Origin: Pseudomonadota bacterium
GTDB taxonomy: Bacteria; Pseudomonadota; Gammaproteobacteria; Burkholderiales; Burkholderiaceae_E
Direction: 5' to 3'
DNA length: 52,853 nt
Assembly (NCBI GenBank): GCA_023389055.1
Contig: JAEWFA010000055.1
Coordinates: 1-52,853, forward strand
Shown: piece after piece, positions 1-8,316 of the stretch
Position numbering within the stretch: position 1 is the stretch's first letter
Layout of the letters: each line of letters begins with the position of its first letter
Position numbers and translations under genes: made by a program
Notes under the pieces: generated by a model
The model's input: the letters and a program-made list of their open reading frames with translations, nothing else
Told to the model about the DNA's origin: nothing
Database searches by the model: none

Positions 1-864
1 CTCGTAGCCGCGCTCGCGCGGGCGGGGCACGCGCGCCTCGCGCATCGCCTGCGCGATCGCGGCCCCTGCGTCGCAGGCTTCGCGCAGTCGCAGCAGCGTT
101 CGCAACGCGTCGGCGATCGCCCACAACACCAGGGGCTCGGCGACGCCCTCGGCGCGCAGCCCGTCGAGCGTGCGCAGCGCCCGTGGAACGTCGGCGCCGA
201 TCATCGCGTCGACGAGGTCGAAGGCGTCGTAGCGTGCGACATCGAGCACCGCGGCGCGAACCGCATCGCGCGACAACTCCCCCTCCGGGCAAAGCAAAGC
301 CAGTTTCGAGATCTCCTGATGCGCCGCCAGCAGGTTCCCCTCGACCCGCTGCGCGATCCATTCGAGCGTGTCGCGCTCGGCGCGCTGCTTCTGCCGACCG
401 AGTCGCGTGGCGATCCACTGCGGCAGTTGCGCGCGTTCTATCGGCCAGACGGCGACGACGTAGCCGACGCGCTCGATCGCGCCGAACCAGTCGCTCGCGG
501 TGCTCGCGCGGTCGAGCCTCGGCCCGCTCACCAGCAGTCGCGTGTCTTCGTCCAGGCGCGCAGCGGTGTCGGCGAGCGCCATTCCGATCTCCTTCGTCGG
601 CTTGATGGCAGCGAAGCGCAGCTCGATCAGGCGCCGGCCCGCGAACAGCGACATCGAATCGGCCTGCGCCGTCAGTGCCTCGACCTGGAAGCCTCGTGCG
701 GCTTCGAACACCTGTCGCTCGTCGAATCCCTGCGCGCGCAGCGCGTCGCGCACCTGCTGCGCGCATTCCTGGACGATCAGCGCCTCGTCGCCGTGAATCC
801 AGACGACGGGCGGCACGCGACGCGCCAGCGCGCCGGCGAGTGCATCGGCGCGAAGCTGGGTCAT
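1..864 (-). CDS. holA: DNA polymerase III delta subunit HolA (partial, C-terminus off the window)
   Basis: Clamp-loader subunit that opens the beta sliding clamp during replication. The minus-strand frame is open from the ATG at 864 to the window edge (288 codons; the family is about 340 residues), so the C-terminus is missing. The N-terminus begins MTQLRADALAG and continues with the HolA-like stretch VVWIHGDEALIVQEC, then SMSLFAGRRLIELR and a domain with EGNLLAAHQEISKLALL, as in HolA. The ATG overlaps the lptE stop by 4 bases (ATGA). The order leuS-lptE-holA is conserved in beta- and gammaproteobacteria. Identification rests on motifs and synteny. Confidence 0.93.
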   Translation of the reverse strand, partial: MTQLRADALAGALARRVPPVVWIHGDEALIVQECAQQVRDALRAQGFDERQVFEAARGFQVEALTAQADSMSLFAGRRLIELRFAAIKPTKEIGMALADTAARLDEDTRLLVSGPRLDRASTASDWFGAIERVGYVVAVWPIERAQLPQWIATRLGRQKQRAERDTLEWIAQRVEGNLLAAHQEISKLALLCPEGELSRDAVRAAVLDVARYDAFDLVDAMIGADVPRALRTLDGLRAEGVAEPLVLWAIADALRTLLRLREACDAGAAIAQAMREARVPRPRERGYE

Positions 865-1490
865 TTTCCGATCGCCGCCAGGCGGCGCAGCAATTGCTGG
901 ACGAGGTCGGACTGCATCTCCTTGTACAGCAGCTCTTCCTCCTGCTGCTTGGCGACCTGCTCGATGTCGCTGGACGTGATGTCCCGATGGAGCACGATCT
1001 CGGTGGGCGGCAGCAGGACCGTGCTGTCGCGCGCGACCACGCGGAACGTGAAGCGAAGTCGCAACTGGTATTCGCGCGGTCGCCCGGTCGACGAGTAGCC
1101 GACGACTTCCTTTTCGCGCCGCTCGGAGAGCACCTCGAGGCGCGCGTCGGCTTCCTTCGGGTCGTCCACCAGCCGCGTGTCCTCCGCCACGCGCACCAGC
1201 CGGCGAAACTCCGCGCCGATCGCCGACGTGGGCGAGAAGGTCGTGTACAGCGTGCGAAACGGCAGCGCGGCGGAGCGGCGCAGCTGGAAGCCGCAGCCGG
1301 CGAGTGGCGCACTGGCAGCCGCGGCGAGCGCCGCGGCCGCCAGTGCGCGTAATGTCGAGCGCCGCTGCGCGGCGCCGTGAAGGGTGAACGGTGAAGTGTG
1401 AAGGGGTGTGAGGAAGCGCCGGCGCGCAGCGCGGAGAAAGGCGAACGAGAGACGGACTCGGTACAACGCGAAGCGCGGTGCTCGTTGCAT
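861..1490 (-). CDS. lptE: LPS-assembly lipoprotein LptE
   Basis: Outer-membrane lipoprotein that plugs LptD and helps insert lipopolysaccharide. A lipobox (APLAGC, followed by GFQLRRSA) marks the lipidated cysteine. The mature part has the typical VLHRDITSSDIEQVAKQ region and the C-terminal EMQSDLVQQLLRRL. The start is uncertain. No ATG, GTG or TTG lies between the hydrophobic signal core and position 1464. The options are ATG 1490 (chosen; GAAGGGG lies about 10 bases upstream), GTG 1508 or TTG 1466. Every option starts inside the heptad-repeat element at 1377-1527, so the protein carries an unusual 40- to 50-residue Arg-rich stretch before the lipobox, where 20 residues is normal. Confidence 0.88.
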   Translation of the reverse strand: MQRAPRFALYRVRLSFAFLRAARRRFLTPLHTSPFTLHGAAQRRSTLRALAAAALAAAASAPLAGCGFQLRRSAALPFRTLYTTFSPTSAIGAEFRRLVRVAEDTRLVDDPKEADARLEVLSERREKEVVGYSSTGRPREYQLRLRFTFRVVARDSTVLLPPTEIVLHRDITSSDIEQVAKQQEEELLYKEMQSDLVQQLLRRLAAIGK

Positions 1491-1527
1491 CGGCACGGCC
1501 CCCTTCACCCTTCACCCTTTACTTCCT
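1377..1527. repeat. Inverted heptad-repeat element A (leuS-lptE junction)
   Basis: The left arm 1377-1404 holds four heptads (GTGAAGG, GTGAACG, GTGAAGT, GTGAAGG). The right arm 1502-1522 holds three in the opposite orientation (CCTTCAC twice, then CCTTTAC) followed by TTCCTC. About 100 bases separate the arms. The leuS stop abuts the right end. The element is read through by the 5' part of lptE. Related copies lie at 43820-43899 and 51280-51356, with a degenerate arm at 52619-52632. Confidence 0.8.
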
Positions 1528-4202
1528 CAAACAACCACATTCACCAGCCGCCCCGGCACGATGACGACCTTGCGCGGCGGGCGGCCTTCGGCGTGGCGCG
1601 TGAAGGCGTCGGTGGCGAGGGCCGCGGCGCGGATCGCTTCGTCATCCGCAGCGGCGGGCACCTGCACCGATCCGCGCACCTTGCCGTTGATCTGCAGCAC
1701 GAGCTCGATCGTGTCCTGCTCGAGCGCGCGTTCGTCCACCTGCGGCCACGGCGCGTCGAGCAGGTCGCCGAGCGCGCCGGCAAAGCCCAGCTCGGTCCAC
1801 AGCGCGTGCCCGATATGCGGCACGACCGGATAGAGCATGCGGATCAGGATCGACAGCGCCTCGCGCATCACTTCGTCGGAGAGGGACGTGCGCGGCAACT
1901 TCGCCGCCTCGATCGCGTTGAGCATCTTCATCGCCGCCGACACGACGGTGTTGTACTGCTTGCGCCGATAGTCGTAGTCGGCCTGCCGCAGGATCGCGTG
2001 CACCTCGCGGCGCAGCGCCTTCTGCGCATCGTCGAGCGCTTCGGGATCGATCCTGGGCGCTCCGGGCTTCGCCGCAAGCGCGGCGTGCTGCGCGAAGCCC
2101 GCCGCCCACAACCGGCGCAGGAACCGCTGCGCGCCCTCGACGCCGGCACCGGACCACTCGAGCGTCTGTTCCGGGGGCGAAGCGAACATCACGAACAGGC
2201 GTGCGGTATCGGCGCCATGGCGCTCGATCAGCGCCTGGGGGTCGACGCCGTTGTTCTTGCTCTTCGACATCGTGCCCATGCCGCCGTACTCGACGGGCAG
2301 GCCGTCGGTCTTCGAGCGCCACGCGACCGGCTTGCCGGCCGCGTCGTAATCGGTGTCGATGTCGTCGGGCCAGAAGTACTCGATGCCGCCGCGCTCGTTG
2401 CGCCGCCAGTAGATGTCGTTGAGCACCATCCCCTGGCAGAGCAGGTTCGAGAACGGCTCGTCGAAGCGCACGAGGCCGCGATCGGGATCGCCGGGGAAGT
2501 CGCCGCGCAGGTCGCGCATCACCTTCGTCCAGAAGCGCGCGTACAGCAGGTGCAGCACGGCGTGCTCGATACCGCCGATGTACTGGTCCATCGGCATCCA
2601 GTAATCGTTGCGCGCGTCGACCATCGAGGCGTCGTTGTCCGGCGAGCAGTACCGCATGTAGTACCAGGACGAATCGACGAAAGTGTCCATCGTGTCGGTC
2701 TCGCGCCGCGCGGGCTGGCCGCACCTCGGGCAGTCGCAGCGCAGGAAGCGTTCGTCCTTCGCCAGCGGGTTGCCGCTGCCGTCGGGGACGAGATCCTCGG
2801 GGAGCACGACGGGCAGTTGCTCGTAGGGCACCGGTACCGCGCCGCAGGCGTCGCAGTGCACGATGGGGATCGGCGTTCCCCAGTAGCGCTGCCGCGAGAT
2901 GCCCCAGTCGCGCAACCGGTACTGCACGCGCCTGGCGCCGAGCCCCTTCGCTTCGAGGTCGGCGGCGATCGCGTCGATCGCCGCGTCGTGGTCGAGCCCG
3001 TCGTACCGGCCGGAGTGGACGAGGCCGACGTTCGACTTTTCCTCGTACCACGGTTGCCACTGCTCGTCCGAGAACGCCTTGCCCTGCACCGCGATCACCT
3101 GCCGGATCGGCAGTCCGAACTTGCGCGCAAAGGCGAAGTCGCGTTCGTCGTGCCCGGGAACGCCCATCACCGCGCCGTCGCCGTAGCTCATCAACACGTA
3201 GTTGCCGACCCAGACGGGAACGGGTTCGCCGGTCAGCGGATGCTGCACGACGAGTCCGGTGGGCCGGCCGTCCTTCTCGCGCGTGGCGATGTCGGCCTCG
3301 GTGGCCGCGCCGCGGCGGCATTCCTCGACGAAGGCCGCAACCGCCGCGTCGCGCGCGGCGGCGACTGCGGCCAGCGGGTGCTCGGGGGCGACGGCGACGA
3401 AGGTGACGCCCATGATCGTGTCGGCGCGCGTCGTGAAGACGTAGAGCCTGCCGTCACCGACGAGCTCGCCGCGATCGTTTCGGATTTCGTGCGGAAAGGC
3501 GAAGCGCACGCCCACCGAGCGGCCGATCCAGTTCTCCTGCATCAGCTTGACGCGCTCGGGCCAGCCCAGGCTTTCGAGGTCGGCGATCAACTCGTCGGCG
3601 TAGCGCGTGATCGCCAGGTAGTACATCGGGATTTCGCGCTTCTCGACGAGCGCGCCCGAACGCCAGCCGCGGCCGTCGATCACCTGCTCGTTGGCGAGCA
3701 CGGTCTGGTCGGACGGGTCCCAGTTCACCGTACCGGTCTTCAGGTAGGCGATGCCCTGTTCGAGCATCTTCAGGAACAGCCACTGGTTCCACTTGTAGTA
3801 GTCGGGCGCGCAGGTGGCGACCTCGCGATGCCAGTCGATGGCCAGCCCCATCGAGCGCATCTGCGACTTCATGTGCGCGATGTTGTCCCAGGTCCACTTC
3901 GCCGGCGCGACGTCGTTCTTCATCGCCGCGTTCTCGGCGGGCAGGCCGAAGGCGTCCCAGCCCATCGGCATCAGCACGTTGTAGCCGTTCATCCGCAGAT
4001 GCCGGTACATGACGTCGTTGATCGTGTAGTTGCGCACGTGCCCCATGTGCAGCTTGCCCGACGGATAGGGCAGCATCGAGCACGCGTAGAACTTGCCTTT
4101 CGGGAAGCGCTCGTCGTTCTCGACGGCGCGGTAGGCGTCGATCGACTGCCAGTGGGCCTGCGCGGCCTTCTCGACCTCGGCGGCGTCGTAACGTTCGTGC
4201 AT
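1527..4202 (-). CDS. leuS: Leucyl-tRNA synthetase
   Basis: Class I aminoacyl-tRNA synthetase that charges tRNA-Leu; cytoplasmic and essential. It has 891 residues, slightly longer than the usual 860-880. The N-terminus starts MHERYDAAEVEKAAQAHW and is followed by the HIGH-type motif (KLHMGHVRNY). A CP1 editing domain follows, then the KMSKS-type motif (TMSKSKNNG) near residue 647. The C-terminal anticodon-binding region ends VIVPGRLVNVVV. A zinc-type cysteine cluster (CDACG, CDCPRCG) sits near residues 450-500. The next gene on the strand is lptE, whose start lies within the repeat element just after the leuS stop. Confidence 0.98.
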   Translation of the reverse strand: MHERYDAAEVEKAAQAHWQSIDAYRAVENDERFPKGKFYACSMLPYPSGKLHMGHVRNYTINDVMYRHLRMNGYNVLMPMGWDAFGLPAENAAMKNDVAPAKWTWDNIAHMKSQMRSMGLAIDWHREVATCAPDYYKWNQWLFLKMLEQGIAYLKTGTVNWDPSDQTVLANEQVIDGRGWRSGALVEKREIPMYYLAITRYADELIADLESLGWPERVKLMQENWIGRSVGVRFAFPHEIRNDRGELVGDGRLYVFTTRADTIMGVTFVAVAPEHPLAAVAAARDAAVAAFVEECRRGAATEADIATREKDGRPTGLVVQHPLTGEPVPVWVGNYVLMSYGDGAVMGVPGHDERDFAFARKFGLPIRQVIAVQGKAFSDEQWQPWYEEKSNVGLVHSGRYDGLDHDAAIDAIAADLEAKGLGARRVQYRLRDWGISRQRYWGTPIPIVHCDACGAVPVPYEQLPVVLPEDLVPDGSGNPLAKDERFLRCDCPRCGQPARRETDTMDTFVDSSWYYMRYCSPDNDASMVDARNDYWMPMDQYIGGIEHAVLHLLYARFWTKVMRDLRGDFPGDPDRGLVRFDEPFSNLLCQGMVLNDIYWRRNERGGIEYFWPDDIDTDYDAAGKPVAWRSKTDGLPVEYGGMGTMSKSKNNGVDPQALIERHGADTARLFVMFASPPEQTLEWSGAGVEGAQRFLRRLWAAGFAQHAALAAKPGAPRIDPEALDDAQKALRREVHAILRQADYDYRRKQYNTVVSAAMKMLNAIEAAKLPRTSLSDEVMREALSILIRMLYPVVPHIGHALWTELGFAGALGDLLDAPWPQVDERALEQDTIELVLQINGKVRGSVQVPAAADDEAIRAAALATDAFTRHAEGRPPRKVVIVPGRLVNVVV

Positions 4203-4303
4203 GAGCGGCGAGCGGGGGAAATCGCGGGGAAACCGTCGAGTTTACACGGCGTGCGCGCGCCGACTTCGGCCGCGCAAGCCGTGCGAGCGGCCCCGCCGCG
4301 GCG

Positions 4304-4450
4304 TCAGGAATCGCGCTCGACTTCCTGGCGCGTCTCGCTGCCCGGGTCTCGTGCAGCGTCCGCCTGCTTCCATGCGCGCACGGCCCAGACGAGCACGGCC
4401 GCGAGCGCGACGAGGTTGATGGCGATGCCGGTGATCCAGAATCCGTTCAC
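4304..4450 (-). CDS. Small single-helix membrane protein, 48 aa, function unknown
   Basis: A GTG-started frame lies 27 bases after the TonB-receptor stop on the same strand. The N-terminus reads MNGFWITGIAINLVALAAVL and runs into a hydrophobic helix (about residues 4-28). A short charged tail follows (RAWKQADAARD, ending in Asp-Ser). A GGGA sequence lies about 8 bases before the GTG. The helix plus polar tail is more than chance composition, since the frame ends cleanly after the charged tail. It may be an accessory of the receptor operon. I do not recognise a family. Confidence 0.55.
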   Translation of the reverse strand: MNGFWITGIAINLVALAAVLVWAVRAWKQADAARDPGSETRQEVERDS

Positions 4451-4477
4451 GTCGTGTCCCGGGAGGCGCGCAGCCGC

Positions 4478-6610
4478 TCAGAACGTCGTCTGCGCGCGCA
4501 CGCCCGCGTAGTAGTTTCGTTGCGGCGCCGATTCGTAATAGCGCCCGCCCGCCGCATTGACGATCACCGAGCCGACGTAGCGGCGATCGAAAGCGTTGTC
4601 GATGCGCACGAAGGGCTCGATGCGCCAACCGGCGGCAATCCGTTCGAAACCGGCGCGCAGGTTCGCTACTGCATACGAGTCGGCGTGCTCGGAGTTCGCG
4701 TCGTCGACGGCGACCTTGCCGCTCCACGAACCCTCGATGCCGGCAACGAAGCCGCTTGCCGCGTGATGCCAGGTCGCCTCGACGAACAGCGACGACTTCG
4801 GCACGCCGGGAAGCCGGTTGCCGGACAGCACGGTGCCGTCGAGCGCACGATAGTCGCGAAACTCCGCCTGCATCCAGGTCCACGCGACCGATGTGGCGAA
4901 GCCACCGCGCAGGCGCGAGTCGATGCCGATCTCGATGCCCCTGCGCGCGGTTCGCGCAGCGTTGCGGAACGTCGTGCGGCCGCCGACGTTCGCGTCCGGA
5001 ACGATGTCGTTGCGCGTATCGGTATGGAACAGCGCGACAGTCGCCTGCGTGCCCTTCGCCGGCCTCCATTTCAGGCCGAGTTCCTGGTTCTCGCTGCGAC
5101 TCGCCTGCAATGCGAAGTTCAGGCCCGGACTCCCGTCGGGTCGGTACGCGAGTTCGGCGAAGGTCGGCGTCTCGAAGCCGCGGCCGATCGATGCGTAGAC
5201 GTTGGCGTCGTCGGACAGGGCGTACAGCACGCCGATCACCGGGCTCGTCGCCGAGTAGCCGCGCGAGCCGGAATCGTCGGGGTTCGTCGCGTCGACGAAG
5301 CCGTCGCGCACCGTGAAGTGCACGTTCGAGCGGCGCGCTCCGCCGGCGAGCTTCCAGCGCGGCGTGATCCACCATTCGACGAGCGCGTACTGGTCGAAGT
5401 CGCGCACCGTATCGGATTCGTTGCGGCGCAACGCGCCGACCACGCCGGCGTCGTTGACGAAGCCCCTGCGCCGCTCGTTCATCCGGTCGTAGTCGACGCC
5501 GACGGTTGCGTCGACGCGACCGCTGGCCGTGCGCAGGCTCTTCGTCCACTGCAGGTTCAGGCCGCCGAAGCCGCGGTCGAGGTCGACGACGCCGCCCGAC
5601 GAGCCGGGCGCGGCGCCGCTGAAGGCGAGGAACTGGCGCAGTGCGCGTTCGCCGCCGTACGCGCGGATGCGCAGCGTCGATCCGTCGGCGATGCGCCGCT
5701 GCCAGTCGGCGCCGATCTGCCGGTGCTCGACGCTCTTGCGCGTGTCGAAGGCGAGGGCGCCGCTGCCGGCCTGTCGCGGGTCACGCGCCAGTTGCGCGCG
5801 CGTCAGGCCGAGTGGGTCGAGCGTGTCGGGTTGGTCGAGGGCGGTTGCGCTCAGCGAGAAGCGTGTGGCGTCGTCGGACCAGACGAGCCTGGCATTGGCG
5901 AGGTCGCGTCGGGTTCGGCTGTGATCGCGCCAGCCCTCGGTGCGAAAGCGCGATGCGTCGACGCGCGCGCCGAGCGTGCCGACCGTGTCGCCGAGTTCCA
6001 CGCCGACCTTGCGCGCGCCGAAGCTGCCGGCGCCCGCGCGCAGGCCGAGCGTGGGCTGCTGCGGCGGATCCTCGGTGAAAACCGTGACGAGCCCGCCCGA
6101 TGAATTGCCGTACAGCGCGGCAAAGGGCCCGCGCAGCACCTCTATGCGCTCGGCGCCGTCGAGGTCGAACAGGCCCGTCTGCCCCTGTCCATCGGGCATC
6201 GTCAGCGGCACGCCGTCCTGCACGAGGCGCACGCCGCGCACGCCGAAGCTCGCGCGCGAGCCGAAGCCGCGCGACGAGACCTGCAGGTCCTGCGCGTAGT
6301 TCTGGCGGTTCTGCACGTGGATTCCGGGAACGCTGCCTAGCGCCTCGGACAGGTTCACGCCGGAACGCTGTGCGCGGATCTCGTCGACGCCGACGACGTC
6401 GACCGAAGCTGGGACGTCGAACGTGCGCTGCGCGCTGCGCGTGGCGGTGACGGTGACCGGCTCGAGCGATTGCGCCAGAGCCGGCATCGCGACGAGCACG
6501 ATCGGCAGGACGCCGGACGCAGCCAGCGCAGCGAAGCGAACGCCGGCGAGCGAAGGACGCGGACGCCGGGACGCGCGAGCGAGCGCTTTCGCTTGCGCGC
6601 GCGAAGTCAT
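4478..6610 (-). CDS. TonB-dependent outer-membrane receptor
   Basis: Energy-coupled outer-membrane transporter of 710 residues, of the siderophore/metal type; the substrate cannot be read from sequence. There is a long basic N-terminus (about 25 residues), a hydrophobic signal core and a likely cleavage after MPALAQ. A TonB-box-like EPVTVTATR follows, then a plug domain (ALGSVPGIHVQNRQN; IEVLRGPFAALYGNSSGG) and a beta-barrel whose last strand ends in Phe (GVRAQTTF), the usual BAM signal. Its ATG overlaps the stop of the upstream EcsC gene by 4 bases, so the two are translationally coupled. Confidence 0.93.
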   Translation of the reverse strand: MTSRAQAKALARASRRPRPSLAGVRFAALAASGVLPIVLVAMPALAQSLEPVTVTATRSAQRTFDVPASVDVVGVDEIRAQRSGVNLSEALGSVPGIHVQNRQNYAQDLQVSSRGFGSRASFGVRGVRLVQDGVPLTMPDGQGQTGLFDLDGAERIEVLRGPFAALYGNSSGGLVTVFTEDPPQQPTLGLRAGAGSFGARKVGVELGDTVGTLGARVDASRFRTEGWRDHSRTRRDLANARLVWSDDATRFSLSATALDQPDTLDPLGLTRAQLARDPRQAGSGALAFDTRKSVEHRQIGADWQRRIADGSTLRIRAYGGERALRQFLAFSGAAPGSSGGVVDLDRGFGGLNLQWTKSLRTASGRVDATVGVDYDRMNERRRGFVNDAGVVGALRRNESDTVRDFDQYALVEWWITPRWKLAGGARRSNVHFTVRDGFVDATNPDDSGSRGYSATSPVIGVLYALSDDANVYASIGRGFETPTFAELAYRPDGSPGLNFALQASRSENQELGLKWRPAKGTQATVALFHTDTRNDIVPDANVGGRTTFRNAARTARRGIEIGIDSRLRGGFATSVAWTWMQAEFRDYRALDGTVLSGNRLPGVPKSSLFVEATWHHAASGFVAGIEGSWSGKVAVDDANSEHADSYAVANLRAGFERIAAGWRIEPFVRIDNAFDRRYVGSVIVNAAGGRYYESAPQRNYYAGVRAQTTF

Positions 6611-7425
6611 GCAGCTTCGTCGACGACGACCGCGGAGTCGAAGCTGCGCGGATGCGCGCGGTACGCGTGGCGCACGGCCTCGGCGCCGTAGCGGCGCTCG
6701 AGCGCTCGGATGGCGAAATGGCCGCGGCTCATCGTCTGGTAGTGATCCATGAAGAGCAGGTTGATCGCCACGCCGGCGGCGGCACCGACGCCGGGAACGA
6801 GCATGCCCGCCGCCTTCTGCGTGAGCTGGATCTTGTAGCGCGTCGCCACCATCGCGATGAGCCGGACCATCGCCGGGGCGCCTTCCTGCACGACGCCGCG
6901 CTGCGCGACGTAGCGCGAGGCGTCGCTGACCGCGCGCGCGAGCACCGCGCGCACGGCGTAATACCCCGACTCGGCGGCGTCGTCGCGGGGCGAATCTCCG
7001 CCCAGCGCGAACACCTCGAGCGCGGCCATGCGCGTATCGGCAGAGCCCGGGTCCTCTCCTTCGGCGCGCGCGACGTCGAGGATCGAGCGCATGATCAGCA
7101 CGGTGGACAGCGGGATCTCGATCGACAGGCCGGCGATGCCCAGAGCGCCGCCGGCGCCGCCGCTGACCGAACCGAGCAGCTTGTGCAGGCGAGGGCTCGC
7201 CTCTCGACGCCCCGGCTCGAGTGTGCGGGCGGCCGCGTCGACCGAGCGTTGCAGTGCGTGGTGCGTGATGACGCCGAGCCGCTTGCGGATCGACGGGGGC
7301 AACAGATCGACGGTGCGTTCGATCGGCCCGCCGAGGAAGTCGCTCAGGCGCGCGGCGAGTCCGGGCCGTTCGAGCAGTTCACGCGCCTGCTCGAGCTTGC
7401 GCAGGTCGGCGACATCGAGCTTCAT
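6607..7425 (-). CDS. EcsC family protein
   Basis: A 272-residue protein matching the EcsC-like family, which has no settled biochemical role in Gram-negatives. Visible features are the Gly/Ala-rich segment SVSGGAGGALGIAGLSIEIP (about residues 110-130), the family-like DTRMAALEVFALGG, and a C-terminal membrane-like Gly/Ala segment (LVPGVGAAAGVAINLLFMDH) followed by RGHFAIRALERRYG. It starts at an ATG 26 bases after the universal stress protein stop, and its end overlaps the TonB receptor start (ATGA). The link to the receptor is positional only. Confidence 0.85.
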   Translation of the reverse strand: MKLDVADLRKLEQARELLERPGLAARLSDFLGGPIERTVDLLPPSIRKRLGVITHHALQRSVDAAARTLEPGRREASPRLHKLLGSVSGGAGGALGIAGLSIEIPLSTVLIMRSILDVARAEGEDPGSADTRMAALEVFALGGDSPRDDAAESGYYAVRAVLARAVSDASRYVAQRGVVQEGAPAMVRLIAMVATRYKIQLTQKAAGMLVPGVGAAAGVAINLLFMDHYQTMSRGHFAIRALERRYGAEAVRHAYRAHPRSFDSAVVVDEAA

Positions 7426-7451
7426 GATGCGCTACCGGCGCTGCGAAGATT

Positions 7452-8261
7452 TCAGGGCACCCGAACGATGATCGGGACGTGGCCTTCGCGCAGAAGGCCG
7501 GCCGTCACGCTGCCGAGGACCGCCGCCTGCAGCGCCGACCGCCCGCGCGTGGCCATCACGACGAGGATATCGCGCCGCTCGCCGATGAAGCTGGCCATCG
7601 AGTCGACGGGATCGCCGTGCAGCACTTCCCAGTTCGCCTCGACTCCGTACTGCTTGCCGAGATCGACCGCGTGCGAGCGTACGTAGGAGCTCTCGAGCGC
7701 GTCGTTCGCCGGCACGTTCGGATCGGTACGTGCCTCGGGCGAGATGACCTGCACCACGAGCAGGCGCGCCTTCAGCGCACGCGCCCATTCCCCCGCCTGC
7801 TGCTGCATCCACTCGGAATGACCGCTGCCGTCGATCGGCAGCATCACCGTGTTGATCTGCACGGCCTCCTGCGCGGCCTGCTGGCGTCCGTGCGGGCGAT
7901 AGACGAGCACCGGGTTGTGCCCCGTGCGCACGACGTCGTGCGCGACGCTGCCGAGCATGGCTTCGGCGAGTCCGCTGCGGCCGTGGGTGGTCATCGCGAC
8001 CAGCGTGCCGCGCACCCGCGCCGCTTCCTCGAGGATCGCTGCCGCGACGTTGCCGCGCCCCGGCACCATGCGCGACTCGGCCTTCAACGCATCGGCCAGT
8101 CCCTGCAACTGGCGCGTCGCATCGTCGTCGCCGGACTCGCGTTCCTGAACCCGCATGAGGGCGAGCTTCGCGCCGGTGGCGCGCGCGATGCTTTGCGCGT
8201 ACGGCAACACCTCTTCCGAGAAGCGGGAGCCGTCGACCGGTACCAGGATTCGCTCGTACAT
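7452..8261 (-). CDS. Tandem-domain universal stress protein
   Basis: Two UspA domains in one 269-residue chain. Domain 1 starts MYERILVPVDGSRFSE and ends with the nucleotide-loop sequence MTTHGRSGLAEAMLGSVA. Domain 2 starts NTVMLPIDGSGHSE (about residue 125) and ends with MATRGRSALQAAVLGSV. Both keep the loop Gly and the Gly-Ser of ATP-binding Usp proteins. The frame is open further upstream, but homology begins at the ATG at 8261, which is also clear of the divergent iclR gene. It probably acts in stress survival. It is transcribed away from iclR over a 55-base shared intergenic region. Confidence 0.93.
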   Translation of the reverse strand: MYERILVPVDGSRFSEEVLPYAQSIARATGAKLALMRVQERESGDDDATRQLQGLADALKAESRMVPGRGNVAAAILEEAARVRGTLVAMTTHGRSGLAEAMLGSVAHDVVRTGHNPVLVYRPHGRQQAAQEAVQINTVMLPIDGSGHSEWMQQQAGEWARALKARLLVVQVISPEARTDPNVPANDALESSYVRSHAVDLGKQYGVEANWEVLHGDPVDSMASFIGERRDILVVMATRGRSALQAAVLGSVTAGLLREGHVPIIVRVP

Positions 8262-8316
8262 TTTCGTCCTCGTCGTGGGGAAACGTCTGCCGTGTTTTCT
8301 GCATAATGGCGTGGCC
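8262..8316. promoter_or_regulatory. Divergent usp/iclR intergenic region
   Basis: A 55-base gap between divergent starts. A CATAAT hexamer at 8302-8307 resembles a -10 box for the plus strand, but it lies only 10 bases before the IclR ATG, so a transcript from it would be nearly leaderless. No convincing -35 is visible. IclR proteins usually bind their own divergent promoter, so an operator may sit here; I see no clear palindrome. Confidence 0.3.

Noticed and set aside
1398..4511. Plus-strand open frame of 1037 codons opposite leuS
   Set aside because: It mirrors leuS on the other strand. The translation is rich in Arg, His, Asp and Val with no domain. High GC keeps antisense frames open.
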